Notes: generated from the sequence alone by a model not told the origin. Shown: positions 20,296 through 29,424, counted from the first letter of the stretch. The stretch is 64,000 bases of DNA from Polyangium spumosum (GCF_009649845.1 NZ_WJIE01000002.1:620001-684000), one strand, 5' to 3'. Translations and numbers: made by a program.

Positions 20296-21048
20296 TCAGA
20301 CGTCGATCCGCGTGAGGCACGCCTCCGCGAGGGCCTTCGCGCCCACCGCCTCGGCCACACGCGCCGCGGCCCGGAAGCCTGCGGCGCGCTCCAGCGCCTC
20401 CGCCCCGCGCCGCGCCCCTTGCACGCGGAACGACACGCTCCGCACGAACGCGCGCATCGCCGCGACGTCGTCCCCCGAAGTCGCCAGGATCTCGCCGAGC
20501 ACGAGCGCCGCGTGCGCCGCCACGGCCTCGCTGCCCGGGTAAAACGCCTCGCCGAGCGCCTTCGCGAGCGCCGCGGCGTCCCTCTGCGAGGCCGCCTCCT
20601 GCGCCGCGATCTCCGGCGTGGGCCGCGGCGCCGGCTCGATCCCGAGCCGCGCCTCCAGGTAGCCGAGCGCGTCCCACGCGACCCGCCGGAACGCCTCGAG
20701 CCCGTCCGAAGGCGCCTCGAGCACGCCGCCGCCTGCGCGTTTGCCCTCGTGATCGAGGTCCCGCACGATCACGAGATCGTCGCGCTCGCCGATCACGAAG
20801 AGGTCCCCGCCCCAGCCGAGCGACTTCTCCTCCGTCAGCCATTTCGTTGCAGGACCAACCTCCGTCGGCCCGAGCAGGCGCGTGCCACAGCCGAGCTCGA
20901 GCCCGCCTGTGACGGCCCAGAGCGCCGCGAGGTCCTCGGGCGGATCACCTGCGCGATCCCAGCCGCCTCGGCTCGGCGGGCGCCTCTTCGTGATCGCCGC
21001 CGCGGCGCAGATGCGCGCCGCGCGCTCGCTCGCGGACTCCATCGTCAT
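20296..21048 (-). CDS. SUKH/SMI1-KNR4-like protein
   Basis: 250 residues. ATG 21048 overlaps the stop of the upstream lipoprotein gene (ATGA), so the two are translationally coupled. The N-terminal half (DLAALWAVTGGLELG, GDLFVIGERDDLVIVRDLD) follows the SUKH pattern: a helix ending in L..NGG, then a strand-rich segment. From about residue 150 it is Ala-rich and helical. SUKH proteins often act as immunity proteins, but no toxin is next to this one. The family call is tentative. Confidence 0.6.
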   Translation of the reverse strand: MTMESASERAARICAAAAITKRRPPSRGGWDRAGDPPEDLAALWAVTGGLELGCGTRLLGPTEVGPATKWLTEEKSLGWGGDLFVIGERDDLVIVRDLDHEGKRAGGGVLEAPSDGLEAFRRVAWDALGYLEARLGIEPAPRPTPEIAAQEAASQRDAAALAKALGEAFYPGSEAVAAHAALVLGEILATSGDDVAAMRAFVRSVSFRVQGARRGAEALERAAGFRAAARVAEAVGAKALAEACLTRIDV

Positions 21049-23081
21049 GGCAACAAAACCTTCCCCTTCGGATCCTCGCTCAGGCTGCGGATGAACATCG
21101 CGGCCTGCGATCGGGCCTCCTGCACGCGGAAGATCACGAAGTGCCCGTCCGTGTCCTCCGGCACCGCCCATTGCGCGAGCACGCCTGTCGCCTTCCCGTC
21201 CGCGAGGTTGCCCGACAGCCCCAGCTTCGAGATGTTCACCATGCCCGGCCCGCCCCACGCGAGCTCCGGGATCGGGAACTGCGACGGCTCGACGAGCGGC
21301 AGCCCCATCGCGATCGCGTGCATCTCGATCCCGCGCGTCGGCGAGTAGCTGTCACCCGAGCCGTCCGGGTTCACGCCTTCGGTCATGTAGATGCTCTTCG
21401 GCGCCATCCCCTCGCGCGGCGAGAGGGCCACCCGCGGCGCATAATGCAGCGGATCGGTCGTGTCCACGAGCATCTGCGCGAGCGAGAGCGCCGGGTGGAA
21501 GAGGTCGAGCTCCGCCTCCTCCTCGGCCTTGAGGCTCAAGAACACCGTCTTCACGAGCTGCGCGATGCTCGGTGACGGGCTCGTCTTGTGCAGCAGCGTG
21601 ATCGCCATGACCGCCGACGAGCCCGAGAGCACGCCGCCGCGCGCCTGATCGTCGGCGGCGAGGAACAGCGGGCCGTTCAGCCCACCTTGCGAGTGGCCGA
21701 AGTACATGAGGCGCGAGCCGTCGAAGCGGATCGGCTGGCCCGTCACCGACACCGACGCGGGCACCTCCACGTCCGACTCCGTGAAGAGACGCGCGCGTTG
21801 CACCTCGTCGAGCGCGGCTTGCCGGCTGTTCGTCCGGGCCGCGAGCACGTTGTTCACGTTGAAGAAGAGCAGCGAGATACGCGACGTGTCGCCGTCCTTC
21901 GGCGCGCCCGGCCTGCGGCCGTGGAAGATCTGATCGACGCCCATCGTCGCGATGCATTGATCGGCCAGGCTGCGCGCCGTCCCGTCGTACACGTAGCTGC
22001 GGAAGTCGCCGCCCGTGCCGTGCGCGTAGAGCACGATCGGGAAGCCGTCTGGCGGCATCGGGCACGACGCCGAGTTCGGCACCGTCAGCGAGAAGCGCAC
22101 GTCGAAGGTGTCGACGACCGCGGGCCCGCCGTTCTCCTGCCGGAAATCGCCGCCGTCGCTCGGCTTCTCGAAGGGCAGGTTGCCCTCCTGGTAGTTCGGC
22201 GAGGGCCCGTAGAGGCCGATGTACTCGGTCCGCGAATCCCACGTGCCGCCGACGACCCACTTGCCCGGGTCCGCCACGGGCGCGGGCACGTTCGCGCGCA
22301 GGTGATCCCGCGCCGCGAAGAGCTCCTCGGTCGGATCGTTCGTCCGGAACACCGCGAGGTGCACGATCGACGCGCGCGGGATCCCGGCCGCCTCGATCTC
22401 CGTCACCGCGGGCGCGAGCTCCACCTGCGCGCGCGCCGCCGCGTCGCTCTCGGCGCTCACCTCGCCGAGCACCTGCGCGAGCTCGACGCTCTTCGTGATC
22501 GCCCCTCCGCCGGCGCCGCGCACCGCGTCGGTCACGACGAGCGCGTACCGCGTGTGGGGCCGGAGCGGGAAGCCCAGCGTGGGCATGAAGGCGAGCGTGT
22601 TCGTCGGGTAATACACGCCCTCTTCGGCGCGGAACTGCACCGAGACGAGCCTGCGCGAACCGCGCTCGGGCGAGCCCGGATCGACGTCGAGCAGCTGCAC
22701 CGACGCCGCGGCCGAGAGCGCCTCGGCCGGCGTGTGCGGCAGCGATTTCGGATCGAGCGGACCGTCGAAGCGCAGGTACCCCGCGGCCGCCGGCGAGAAG
22801 CCGTCGAGCCTCCGATCCATCGTGCTGATGTACTGCGAGAGGATCGGCACGCTCCGCGGGTTCGGGAACTCTTCGAGGGGCACGCGGCCGTCCTCGAGCC
22901 GCAGATCACTCGGCCAGGGGTGATCGAAGAACGACGCGTCCGCGGGGACGGCGAGCGACGCGGGGGCCACCCAGATCGACGTCGCCTCGGGCTGCAGGCC
23001 CGGCGCGGGGCCACACCCGACGAGGCCCGCCAGGATCCCAGGGAAAACGAGCGCAAAAGAGAAGGGCCGGAGGACGCGCAT
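21045..23081 (-). CDS. Large lipoprotein alpha/beta-hydrolase
   Basis: 678 residues starting at ATG 23081, which gives a lipoprotein signal with lipobox LVGC (Cys23); a frame extending a further 61 codons lacks sense. The N-terminal third is an Ig-like/VOPP-type region (ASFFDHPWPSDLR, YSTMDRRLDG-like) common in large myxobacterial secreted hydrolases. The C-terminal part has FPIVLYAHGTGG (oxyanion region) and GHSQGG, the nucleophile elbow. Likely a surface or periplasmic esterase. It is coupled to the SUKH-like gene. Confidence 0.78.
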   Translation of the reverse strand: MRVLRPFSFALVFPGILAGLVGCGPAPGLQPEATSIWVAPASLAVPADASFFDHPWPSDLRLEDGRVPLEEFPNPRSVPILSQYISTMDRRLDGFSPAAAGYLRFDGPLDPKSLPHTPAEALSAAASVQLLDVDPGSPERGSRRLVSVQFRAEEGVYYPTNTLAFMPTLGFPLRPHTRYALVVTDAVRGAGGGAITKSVELAQVLGEVSAESDAAARAQVELAPAVTEIEAAGIPRASIVHLAVFRTNDPTEELFAARDHLRANVPAPVADPGKWVVGGTWDSRTEYIGLYGPSPNYQEGNLPFEKPSDGGDFRQENGGPAVVDTFDVRFSLTVPNSASCPMPPDGFPIVLYAHGTGGDFRSYVYDGTARSLADQCIATMGVDQIFHGRRPGAPKDGDTSRISLLFFNVNNVLAARTNSRQAALDEVQRARLFTESDVEVPASVSVTGQPIRFDGSRLMYFGHSQGGLNGPLFLAADDQARGGVLSGSSAVMAITLLHKTSPSPSIAQLVKTVFLSLKAEEEAELDLFHPALSLAQMLVDTTDPLHYAPRVALSPREGMAPKSIYMTEGVNPDGSGDSYSPTRGIEMHAIAMGLPLVEPSQFPIPELAWGGPGMVNISKLGLSGNLADGKATGVLAQWAVPEDTDGHFVIFRVQEARSQAAMFIRSLSEDPKGKVLLP

Positions 23082-23087
23082 GAAGGA

Positions 23088-23093
23088 AAAGTA
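23088..23093 (-). promoter_or_regulatory. Candidate -10 hexamer for a leaderless transcript
   Basis: On the minus strand TACTTT ends six bases before ATG 23081. The intervening TCCTTC is pyrimidine-rich, so no ribosome-binding site is present. Confidence 0.33.
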
Positions 23094-23279
23094 TGCATGA
23101 CGGTAGCGCCGCGCGATAGGCCGGGAGCGCCTGCTTTTCGGGTCCACGAACCTCGAAATTTCCAGCTCCCGCCACGCCCTGGCCGTCCCTGTTTCGCCGC
23201 GCGCGTCCTCGGCCTGCCGCGGACGGTCTGCCGGCCTTTTCGTCCTTTCCGGTCCACCACCCACGCCCGCTCGGCCGCG

Positions 23280-23308
23280 TTGTTCTTTAGATATGAATCT
23301 TTTATACG
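23280..23308 (+). promoter_or_regulatory. Candidate sigma70-type promoter for the SDR operon
   Basis: TTGTTC (23280-23285), a 17-bp spacer, then TATACG (23303-23308), which ends six bases before ATG 23315. The surrounding region is unusually AT-rich for this window. Confidence 0.45.
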
Positions 23309-23314
23309 TGCGTC

Positions 23315-24073
23315 ATGTACCTCGCTGGAAAGCATGCCCTGGTCACGGGCGGAGGTCGCGGGATCGGGCGCGCCATCGCCGAGCGGCTCGCCCGCGAGGG
23401 CGCCCGCGTCCTCGTCACGGGGCGCACCGAGGCCGAGATCGACGAGGTCGCGAGCGAGATCGGCGGCGTCGCCGTCCGGATGGACGCGAAGGATCGAGCG
23501 AGCGTGCGCGCCGCGATCGACGCCGTCCGCGCCGCGGGCCCCGTCGACGTGCTCGTGAACAACGCCGGCTTCGCCGAGTCCGTCGCCTTCGACCGCACGA
23601 CGGACGAGCTCTGGGACGACCTGCTCGAGGTGAACGTCACGAGCGCCTTCGCCCTCTGCCGCGCCTTCGTGCCCGGCATGATCGAGCGTGGCTTCGGCCG
23701 CGTGATCAACGTCGCCTCGAACGCGGGCCTCGTCGGTTACGGCTACAGCGTCGCCTACTGCGCCTCGAAGCACGCGATGGTCGGCATGACCCGCGCGCTC
23801 GCCGTGGAGATCGCGAAGTCGCCCGTCACCGTGAACGCCGTCTGCCCGGGGTGGACCCGCACGCGCATGGGCGAGGAGGCGACCTCGCGGATCGCGCAGA
23901 AGACGGGCCGCAGCGCCGAGGCCGCGGAGAAGATCCTCGCGAACATGTCACCGCAGCAGCGCTTCGCCGAGCCCGAGGAGATCGCCCACGTCGTCGCCAT
24001 GCTCTGCGCCCCCGAGGCCCGCAGCGTGCACGGCCAGGCCATCCCCATCGACGGCGGCCAGGTCATGAAATAG
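23315..24073 (+). CDS. SDR-family NAD(P)-dependent oxidoreductase
   Basis: 252 residues, classical SDR length. Cofactor motif TGGGRGIG near residue 10, structural NNAG, catalytic Ser/Tyr/Lys with YCASK (Tyr about 148, Lys about 152), and PGWTRT after strand 6. Reaction: oxidation or reduction of a hydroxy/keto group, here perhaps a 3-hydroxyacyl-CoA type substrate given the enoyl-CoA hydratase and acyl-CoA dehydrogenase downstream. First gene of a tight five-gene operon; a candidate promoter lies directly upstream. Confidence 0.9.
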   Translation: MYLAGKHALVTGGGRGIGRAIAERLAREGARVLVTGRTEAEIDEVASEIGGVAVRMDAKDRASVRAAIDAVRAAGPVDVLVNNAGFAESVAFDRTTDELWDDLLEVNVTSAFALCRAFVPGMIERGFGRVINVASNAGLVGYGYSVAYCASKHAMVGMTRALAVEIAKSPVTVNAVCPGWTRTRMGEEATSRIAQKTGRSAEAAEKILANMSPQQRFAEPEEIAHVVAMLCAPEARSVHGQAIPIDGGQVMK

Positions 24074-24086
24074 GACGAAACCGATC

Positions 24087-24506
24087 ATGAACGACAAGCT
24101 CACCTTCGTGAACCCCGAGGGCTTCGTGCCCCCGAAGGGATATTCGAACGGCGCCCTCGTCTCGGGGCCCACGCTCTTCGTGGCCGGCCAGGTCGGCTGG
24201 AACGCGCGCTGCGAGTTCGAGACCGACGACCTCGCCGAGCAGTTCGCGCAGGCGCTCGACAACGTGATCGCCGTCGTACGCGCCGCCGGCGGAGAGCCCA
24301 CCGATCTCGCCAAGATGACCGTGTACGTCACCGACCTCGACGCCTACCGCGGCTCGCTCAAGGCGATCGGGCAGGCGTGGCGCGCGCGGCTCGGCAAGCA
24401 TTTCCCGGCGATGGCGCTGCTCGGCGTCGCGGGCCTCGTGGAGCGGCGCGCCAAGGTCGAGATCGAGGCCGTCGCCGTGCTCCGTGGGGCTCCGGGAGCG
24501 GCGTGA
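24087..24506 (+). CDS. RidA family protein (YjgF/YER057c/UK114)
   Basis: 139 residues, with LVSGPTLFVAGQVGWN at the N-terminal strand region, and DLAKMTVYVTDLDAYRG and ALLGVAGLVERRAKVEIEAV, characteristic of the RidA fold; the family forms trimers. Members hydrolyse enamine/imine intermediates. It lies 13 bp after the SDR gene and overlaps the MarR gene by 4 bp. A RidA protein in an aryl-CoA cluster fits handling of an amino-substituted intermediate. Confidence 0.9.
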   Translation: MNDKLTFVNPEGFVPPKGYSNGALVSGPTLFVAGQVGWNARCEFETDDLAEQFAQALDNVIAVVRAAGGEPTDLAKMTVYVTDLDAYRGSLKAIGQAWRARLGKHFPAMALLGVAGLVERRAKVEIEAVAVLRGAPGAA

Positions 24507-25078
24507 GGCGGGGCGCGCCGACCCGCAGGCCCGTGAGCGCCAAGCCTGCGGGCAAGGGCGAGCAGAACCCCGCCGTGCGCGCGTGGGTCCGCATCCTCGC
24601 CGTGCAGAAGGTCGCGCTCGCCGCGATCCGCGACGACCTCGAGGCCGAGATGACCCTGCCGCGCTTCGACCTCCTGTCGAACCTCGTGCGCGAGGACGGG
24701 CAGACCCTCGCCTCGCTCTCGCGCTCGATGCTGGTCACGGCCGGCAACATCACCGGCCTCGTCGATCGCGCCGCGCGGGACGGGCTCGTCGAGCGCCGGG
24801 CCGATCCGAACGATCGGCGCGCCTGGCGTGTCCACCTCACGCCGAAGGGCCAGCTCGCCTTCCAGCGCGCCGAGCGTCGCCACGCCGCGCGTGTCTCCAA
24901 GCTCTTCTCTGCGCTCAGCGCGAACGAGCTCGCGAGCCTCGTTCGTGTGCTCGACAAGGTACGACTCACCCTCCGCGGCCCCGAGCTCTCGGCCGTCCGC
25001 GGCCCGCGCGGCGAGGCACGCCGCACCCCCGAGCGTGGCGCGCGCCGCGCTCGCGCCCGATCCGAGGAAGATCCGTGA
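24503..25078 (+). CDS. MarR-family transcriptional regulator
   Basis: 191 residues from GTG 24503, overlapping the RidA stop. The winged helix is visible: LPRFDLLSNLVREDGQTLAS, LVTAGNITGLVDR (recognition helix region) and the wing RADPNDRRAWRVHLTPKG, the DxRDxR-like signature of MarR. The C-terminus is an Arg/Ala-rich tail longer than usual. Local regulator of this catabolic operon is likely, with a CoA thioester as plausible ligand by analogy. Confidence 0.9.
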   Translation: MRRGAPTRRPVSAKPAGKGEQNPAVRAWVRILAVQKVALAAIRDDLEAEMTLPRFDLLSNLVREDGQTLASLSRSMLVTAGNITGLVDRAARDGLVERRADPNDRRAWRVHLTPKGQLAFQRAERRHAARVSKLFSALSANELASLVRVLDKVRLTLRGPELSAVRGPRGEARRTPERGARRARARSEEDP

Positions 25079-25932
25079 CCCTCTCGCCGAAGACCTTCGA
25101 TCTCGAAATCTCCCGCGGCATCGCCCAGATCACCCTGAACCGGCCCGAGCGCCTGAACGCGCTCACCTTCGAGGTGTACGGCGAGCTCGCCCAGACCTTC
25201 CGCTCCCTCGAGAAGGCCGACGACGCGCGCGCGGTCGTGATCACCGGCAAGGGCCGCGGCTTCTGCTCGGGCGGCGACGTCGAGGGCATCATCGCCGAGC
25301 TCTTCGCGCGTGACATCACCGGCCTCGTCGAGTTCACGCGCGTGACGGGCGCCCTCATCCAGAGCATCGCCGAGCTGCGCCGCCCCGTGATCGCCGCCAT
25401 CAACGGCGTCGCCGTCGGCGCGGGCGCCGTCATCGCCGCTGCGTGCGACATGCGCATCTTCGCCGAGAGCGCGCGTATCGGCTTCATCTTCCCGCGCGTC
25501 GGCCTCTCGGGCGCGGACATGGGCGCCTCGTTCCTCCTGCCCCGCATCGTCGGCCGCGGCAGGGCCGCCGAGCTGCTCTTCTTCGGCGACCTCATCGGCG
25601 CCGAGGAGGCGCTTCGCATCGGCCTCGCCAACCGCGTCGTGCCCGACGCCGACGTGCTCACGACGGCCCGCGGCTGGGCCGAGCGCCTCGCGAAGGGCCC
25701 GACCTTCGCGCATCGCATGACCAAGCAGATGCTCGAGAGCGAGCACGGCCTGACCCTCGCCGCCGCGATCGAGGCCGAGGCGCAAGCGCAGGCGCTCTGC
25801 ATGGCCCACCCTGACTTCCGCGAGGCCTACGAGGCGAACAAGGTCAAGCGCCCGGCGCGTTTCCTCGGCGCGGAGATCTGTGATCCGCCGCCGCCGGCCG
25901 CGCCGAAGCCCGACGCCGGGAGCGACGCATGA
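25075..25932 (+). CDS. Enoyl-CoA hydratase/isomerase family protein
   Basis: 285 residues from GTG 25075, overlapping the MarR stop. Crotonase motifs: ITLNRPERLNALTF, GRGFCSGGDVEGII (oxyanion hole, CoA binding), PVIAAINGVAVGAGAVIAAA, and VGLSGADMGASFLLPRIVG with an Asp in the catalytic region. The SGADMG and FCSGGDV patterns resemble the hydratase found in 2-aminobenzoyl-CoA clusters, from my recollection of those proteins. It overlaps the acyl-CoA dehydrogenase gene by 4 bp. Confidence 0.9.
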   Translation: MTLSPKTFDLEISRGIAQITLNRPERLNALTFEVYGELAQTFRSLEKADDARAVVITGKGRGFCSGGDVEGIIAELFARDITGLVEFTRVTGALIQSIAELRRPVIAAINGVAVGAGAVIAAACDMRIFAESARIGFIFPRVGLSGADMGASFLLPRIVGRGRAAELLFFGDLIGAEEALRIGLANRVVPDADVLTTARGWAERLAKGPTFAHRMTKQMLESEHGLTLAAAIEAEAQAQALCMAHPDFREAYEANKVKRPARFLGAEICDPPPPAAPKPDAGSDA

Positions 25933-27095
25933 GCGCGCGCTTCTTGCTCTCCTTGCCCGACCTCTCGCCCTTCTTCGAGCTGCGCCACCACGAGCTCGCG
26001 ACGCGGCTCCAGGGCGAGCACCTCGACGTGCTCGCCACGACCCAGGATCCGGCCGAGGTCGCGCGCCTGCTCGGCGATCCGCTCGGCCTTTACAGCTACC
26101 TCGTGCCCGAGGCGTATGGCGGCGCCACGACGGGCCGCCCGGTCGACCTCGCGTACATCGACGTGCGCGCGCTCGTCCTCGTGCGCGAGGCGCTCGGCCA
26201 GGTCTCTGCGCAGGCCGACTCGATCTTCGCGGTGCAGGGCCTCGGCACCTACCCGATCCTGCTCGGCGGCTCGCAGGACCTCATCGCCGAGGTCGTGCCC
26301 GACGTCGTGCGGGGCCGTCGCCTCGGCGCCTTCGCGCTCACCGAGCCCGAGGCGGGCAGCGACGTCGCCTCGCTGCGCACGGTCGCCCGCGAGGACGGCG
26401 ACAGCTTCCTCCTCGACGGCGAAAAGACGCTCATCTCGAACGTGCCCTACGCCGACCACCACGTGGTCTTCGCGAACGCCGACCCCTCGCTCGGCCGCAA
26501 GGGCATCACGGCCTTCTACGTCCCGAAGGGCGCGCCGGGCCTCACGCTCGAGGCGCTGCCGATGAGCGCGCATCCGCTCGGCCGCCTGCGCCTCGAAGGC
26601 TGCCGCGTGCCGAAGGAGCACGTGCTCGGCCACGTCGGCGCGGGCTTCCGCATCGCGATGGAGACGCTCGACGCCTTCCGCATCTCGGTCGGCGCGGCGG
26701 CGAACGGCATGGCCGCGCGTGGGCTCTCGGCGTCGATCGAGCACGTCAAGCGGCGGCGCCAGTTCGGCGCGCCGCTCGCCGATCGGCAGATCGTGCAGGC
26801 GTACCTCGCGGAGATGTCGACCGAGCTCGACGCGGCGCGCCTGCTCGTCGCCCGCGCGGCGCACCGGCGCGACACCACGGGCGAGCGCGTGACGAGTGAG
26901 GCGGCGAAGGCGAAGATGTACGCGACCGAGGCCGCGCAGCGCATCATCGACAAGGCCGTGCAGCTCCACGGCGGGATCGGCGTGCTCGAAGGGGGCGTGG
27001 TCGAGCGCCTCTACCGCGAGATCCGGCCGCTGCGCATCTACGAGGGGACGACGGAGATCCAGAAGCTCGTGATCGCGAAGGCGCTGCTCGGCTGA
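25929..27095 (+). CDS. Acyl-CoA dehydrogenase
   Basis: 388 residues, normal ACAD length, start overlapping the previous stop (ATGA). FAD/substrate signatures are GAFALTEPEAGSDVASLRT and, near the C-terminus, QLHGGIGVLEGG and RIYEGTTEIQ, in which the Glu of YEG is the usual catalytic base. It oxidises an acyl-CoA to the 2-enoyl-CoA with FAD and passes electrons to ETF. Last gene of the SDR-RidA-MarR-ECH-ACAD operon. Confidence 0.93.
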   Translation: MSARFLLSLPDLSPFFELRHHELATRLQGEHLDVLATTQDPAEVARLLGDPLGLYSYLVPEAYGGATTGRPVDLAYIDVRALVLVREALGQVSAQADSIFAVQGLGTYPILLGGSQDLIAEVVPDVVRGRRLGAFALTEPEAGSDVASLRTVAREDGDSFLLDGEKTLISNVPYADHHVVFANADPSLGRKGITAFYVPKGAPGLTLEALPMSAHPLGRLRLEGCRVPKEHVLGHVGAGFRIAMETLDAFRISVGAAANGMAARGLSASIEHVKRRRQFGAPLADRQIVQAYLAEMSTELDAARLLVARAAHRRDTTGERVTSEAAKAKMYATEAAQRIIDKAVQLHGGIGVLEGGVVERLYREIRPLRIYEGTTEIQKLVIAKALLG

Positions 27096-27096
27096 G

Positions 27097-27544
27097 TCAG
27101 GGCAGCGAGGCCTTCCGGATGACCTCGACCAGCCGCTGGGCGTCCTCGGCGTCGTCGACGGCGATCGCCGCCTCGTACCAGGTCGCGAGCGTCTCCCGGT
27201 CGGCGCGACCTCGGATCCGCTCCTGCAGCGTCGGCTCTAGACCGCCCAGACGGCGGGTCAGGATCCGGATGACGGTCTCCGCCTGCGTCCGCGCCTCGCC
27301 CTTCGCGACGGCGCTCAGCCACAGCTCGCTCTCCATCAGTCGCTCCTCCGACATGTACAGCTTCAGCAGTCGGGTCGGGACCTTCTCCGCCTCGGCCACG
27401 AACCACAACACCGCCAGATAATCCGCACGCTCTCCCGAGCTCAGCTCCGTCTTCGCCTCGATTCTACCACACGCCTCCCGCACGACATGTTCGGCGGCGC
27501 CGTCCCGCGTCAACGTCACCAGCGGCCAGAGCGCGAGCGGAGCC
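27097..27544 (-). pseudogene. 3' remnant of an Rpn/PD-(D/E)XK-type putative nuclease gene
   Basis: The frame encodes about 148 residues with no proper start: ALWPLVTLTRDG, then RADYLAVLWFVAEAEKVP, LYMSEERLMESELW and a helical tail (RRLGGLEPTLQERIRGRAD). From recollection this matches the C-terminal half of a multi-copy myxobacterial family related to Rpn recombination-promoting nucleases. The N-terminal nuclease half is missing, and coding resemblance stops at the boundary of the inverted-repeat element at 27545. Insertion of, or recombination at, that element probably truncated it. It is convergent with the acyl-CoA dehydrogenase gene. Confidence 0.6.
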
Positions 27545-27733
27545 GAGGGTGTTCCACAAGCACCTGCTCGACTTCCGGACCTCACCCACCCCAACCCTCC
27601 CTCTCCACACGGCGGAGAGGGAGGGAGTTTCCGGTTCGATCCGCGCCTTTCGCCCCCTCTCCGCCGCGCGGAGAGGGGGTCGGGGGGTGAGGGGGTGAGG
27701 TTCCGAAGCCGACAACAGCTATGGAACACCCTC
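27545..27733. repeat. 189-bp imperfect inverted-repeat element with two internal hairpins
   Basis: The ends are perfect 12-bp inverted repeats, GAGGGTGTTCCA (27545-27556) and its complement (27722-27733). The two arms remain alignable inward for about 80 bp. Each arm holds a perfect hairpin: 12-bp stem 27595-27606/27614-27625 and 10-bp stem 27653-27662/27670-27679, both with 7-nt loops. The hairpin core CCTCTCC...GGAGAGG is shared with 4589-4611. It has no coding capacity, so it is MITE-like or a head-to-head REP dimer. It fills most of the 338-bp gap between the pseudogene and the next gene; nothing else was seen in that gap. Confidence 0.7.
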
Positions 27734-27882
27734 CCAGGGACTGGTCGAAGGACTCCATGGTTTGGCGCTACGCAACCCCACGGTAAAACCCTGCACGACA
27801 CGAGGCAAGCTCGCGGCGTGAAACGTTTTCCCTTGCACTTCGGCCCCCATCTGGTTCGGAGTCCTCCCTCCCCCTCCCAGCC

Positions 27883-29358
27883 ATGTGGAAACCCCCGGAG
27901 CGCATCCGCCACCCCCTCCCCGACGACCGGCCGCCCACCGCCGACGACGCCGCTCGTGCGCTCCTCTTCTCGCCGCTCACCCTCGCCTCTGGCCTCACCC
28001 TCGCCGATCGCACCTGGGTCCCTGCCATGGTCCCCTGGCGTGCCACCGAGGACGGCTTCGTCTCGAAGGACGTCCTCGACTGGTACGGCCGCTTCGCCGA
28101 GGGTGAGCCCGGCGCCCTCGTCGTCGAGGCCACCGGCATCCGCGACGTCCCGAGCGGCCCGCTCCTCCGCATTGGCCACGACCGCTTCCTCCCCGGCCTC
28201 GCCGACCTCACCCGCCGCGTCCGTGACAAAAGCGCCGGCCGCACCCGCCTCTTCGTCCAGCTCATCGACTTCCTGCGCATCCGCAGGCGCCCCCCGCACG
28301 AAAAATACCTCGAGACCCACCTCGCCCTCACCCCCGCGCATCGACGGAACCTCGAACGCGAGACCGGCGACGCCTTCTGGGCCGAGGCCCCCGAGACGGC
28401 CATCCGCGAGTTCTTGCGCGCCGCGACCGACGAGCAACTCGATCGGATCCTCGACCCGCGCGAGCTCGAGGCCCTCCGCTTCGGGGCGCGCGAGCGTGTC
28501 ACCGACGTCCACGAGCCTCACATCCGCGACCTGCCCCGCGCCTTGCCCGCCCTCTTCGCCGACGCCGCCCGCCGCGCCAGGCAGGCCGGCTTCGACGGCG
28601 TCGAGCTGCATTACGCCCACGCCTACACGATGGCCTCGTTCCTCTCCGCCCGGAACGACCGCAAGGACGGGTATGGCGGCTCGCGCGAGGCCCGCGCCCG
28701 CCTCCCGCTCGAGGTGTACGCCGCCGTCCGTGACGCCGTCGGCCGTGATTTCACCGTCGGCTGCCGCTTCCTCTGCGACGAGATCATCGACGGCGGCAGC
28801 CGCGTCGAGGACGCGATCCATCACGGCCTGCTCTTCGCCCGCGCCGGCATGGATTTCCTCTCCCTCTCCACCGGCGGCAAATTCGAGGACGCAAAACAAC
28901 CCAAGGTCGGCGACGCCGCTTATCCCTACACCGGCCCGAGCGGCTACGAGTGCATGCCCACGGCCCTCTCCGACGCCCGTGGCCCCTTCGCCCGCCAGGT
29001 CGAAAAGCAGGCGCGTATTCGCGAAGCCCTGCGCGCCGAGGGCCTCGAGACGCCCACCGTCGCCGCCGGAGGCATTGGCACCTTCGTCCAGGCCGAATCG
29101 ATCCTCGCCCGAGGCCAGGCCGATCTCGTCGCCGCCGCGCGCCAATCGCTCGCCGATCCCGACTGGTTCCGCAAGCATCGCCTCGGCCGCGGCGCCGAGG
29201 TCCGGCGCTGTATCTACTCGAATTATTGCGAGGCCCTCGATCAGCGCCATCGCCAGGTCACCTGCCAGCTCTGGGATCGAAAGGACCTCGACGAGCCCGG
29301 CGCGCCGCGCAGCGCCGAAGGCAATCGCCGCCTCGTCGCCCCCCGCTGGGACCGTTGA
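27883..29358 (+). CDS. Old yellow enzyme-family NADH:flavin oxidoreductase
   Basis: 491 residues. The TIM-barrel OYE pattern is present: LFSPLTLASGLTLADRTWV-type N-terminus (FMN binding), ARRARQAGFDGVELHYAHAY, the FLSARNDRKDGYGGSREARA segment with the conserved NxRxDxYGGS-like motif, and VAAGGIGTFVQAESIL near the end. It is longer than single-domain OYEs, with an insertion at about residues 125-190 and a Cys-containing tail (RRCIYSNYCEAL). Reaction: NAD(P)H-dependent reduction of an activated C=C bond or similar. Electron acceptor unknown. Confidence 0.85.
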   Translation: MWKPPERIRHPLPDDRPPTADDAARALLFSPLTLASGLTLADRTWVPAMVPWRATEDGFVSKDVLDWYGRFAEGEPGALVVEATGIRDVPSGPLLRIGHDRFLPGLADLTRRVRDKSAGRTRLFVQLIDFLRIRRRPPHEKYLETHLALTPAHRRNLERETGDAFWAEAPETAIREFLRAATDEQLDRILDPRELEALRFGARERVTDVHEPHIRDLPRALPALFADAARRARQAGFDGVELHYAHAYTMASFLSARNDRKDGYGGSREARARLPLEVYAAVRDAVGRDFTVGCRFLCDEIIDGGSRVEDAIHHGLLFARAGMDFLSLSTGGKFEDAKQPKVGDAAYPYTGPSGYECMPTALSDARGPFARQVEKQARIREALRAEGLETPTVAAGGIGTFVQAESILARGQADLVAAARQSLADPDWFRKHRLGRGAEVRRCIYSNYCEALDQRHRQVTCQLWDRKDLDEPGAPRSAEGNRRLVAPRWDR

Positions 29359-29424
29359 ATCGTATACCCTTGCCGTAGACGGCGCCCGGACCGCGGGCGC
29401 CCCTTCAAGAAAGAGTGGCTTTCC

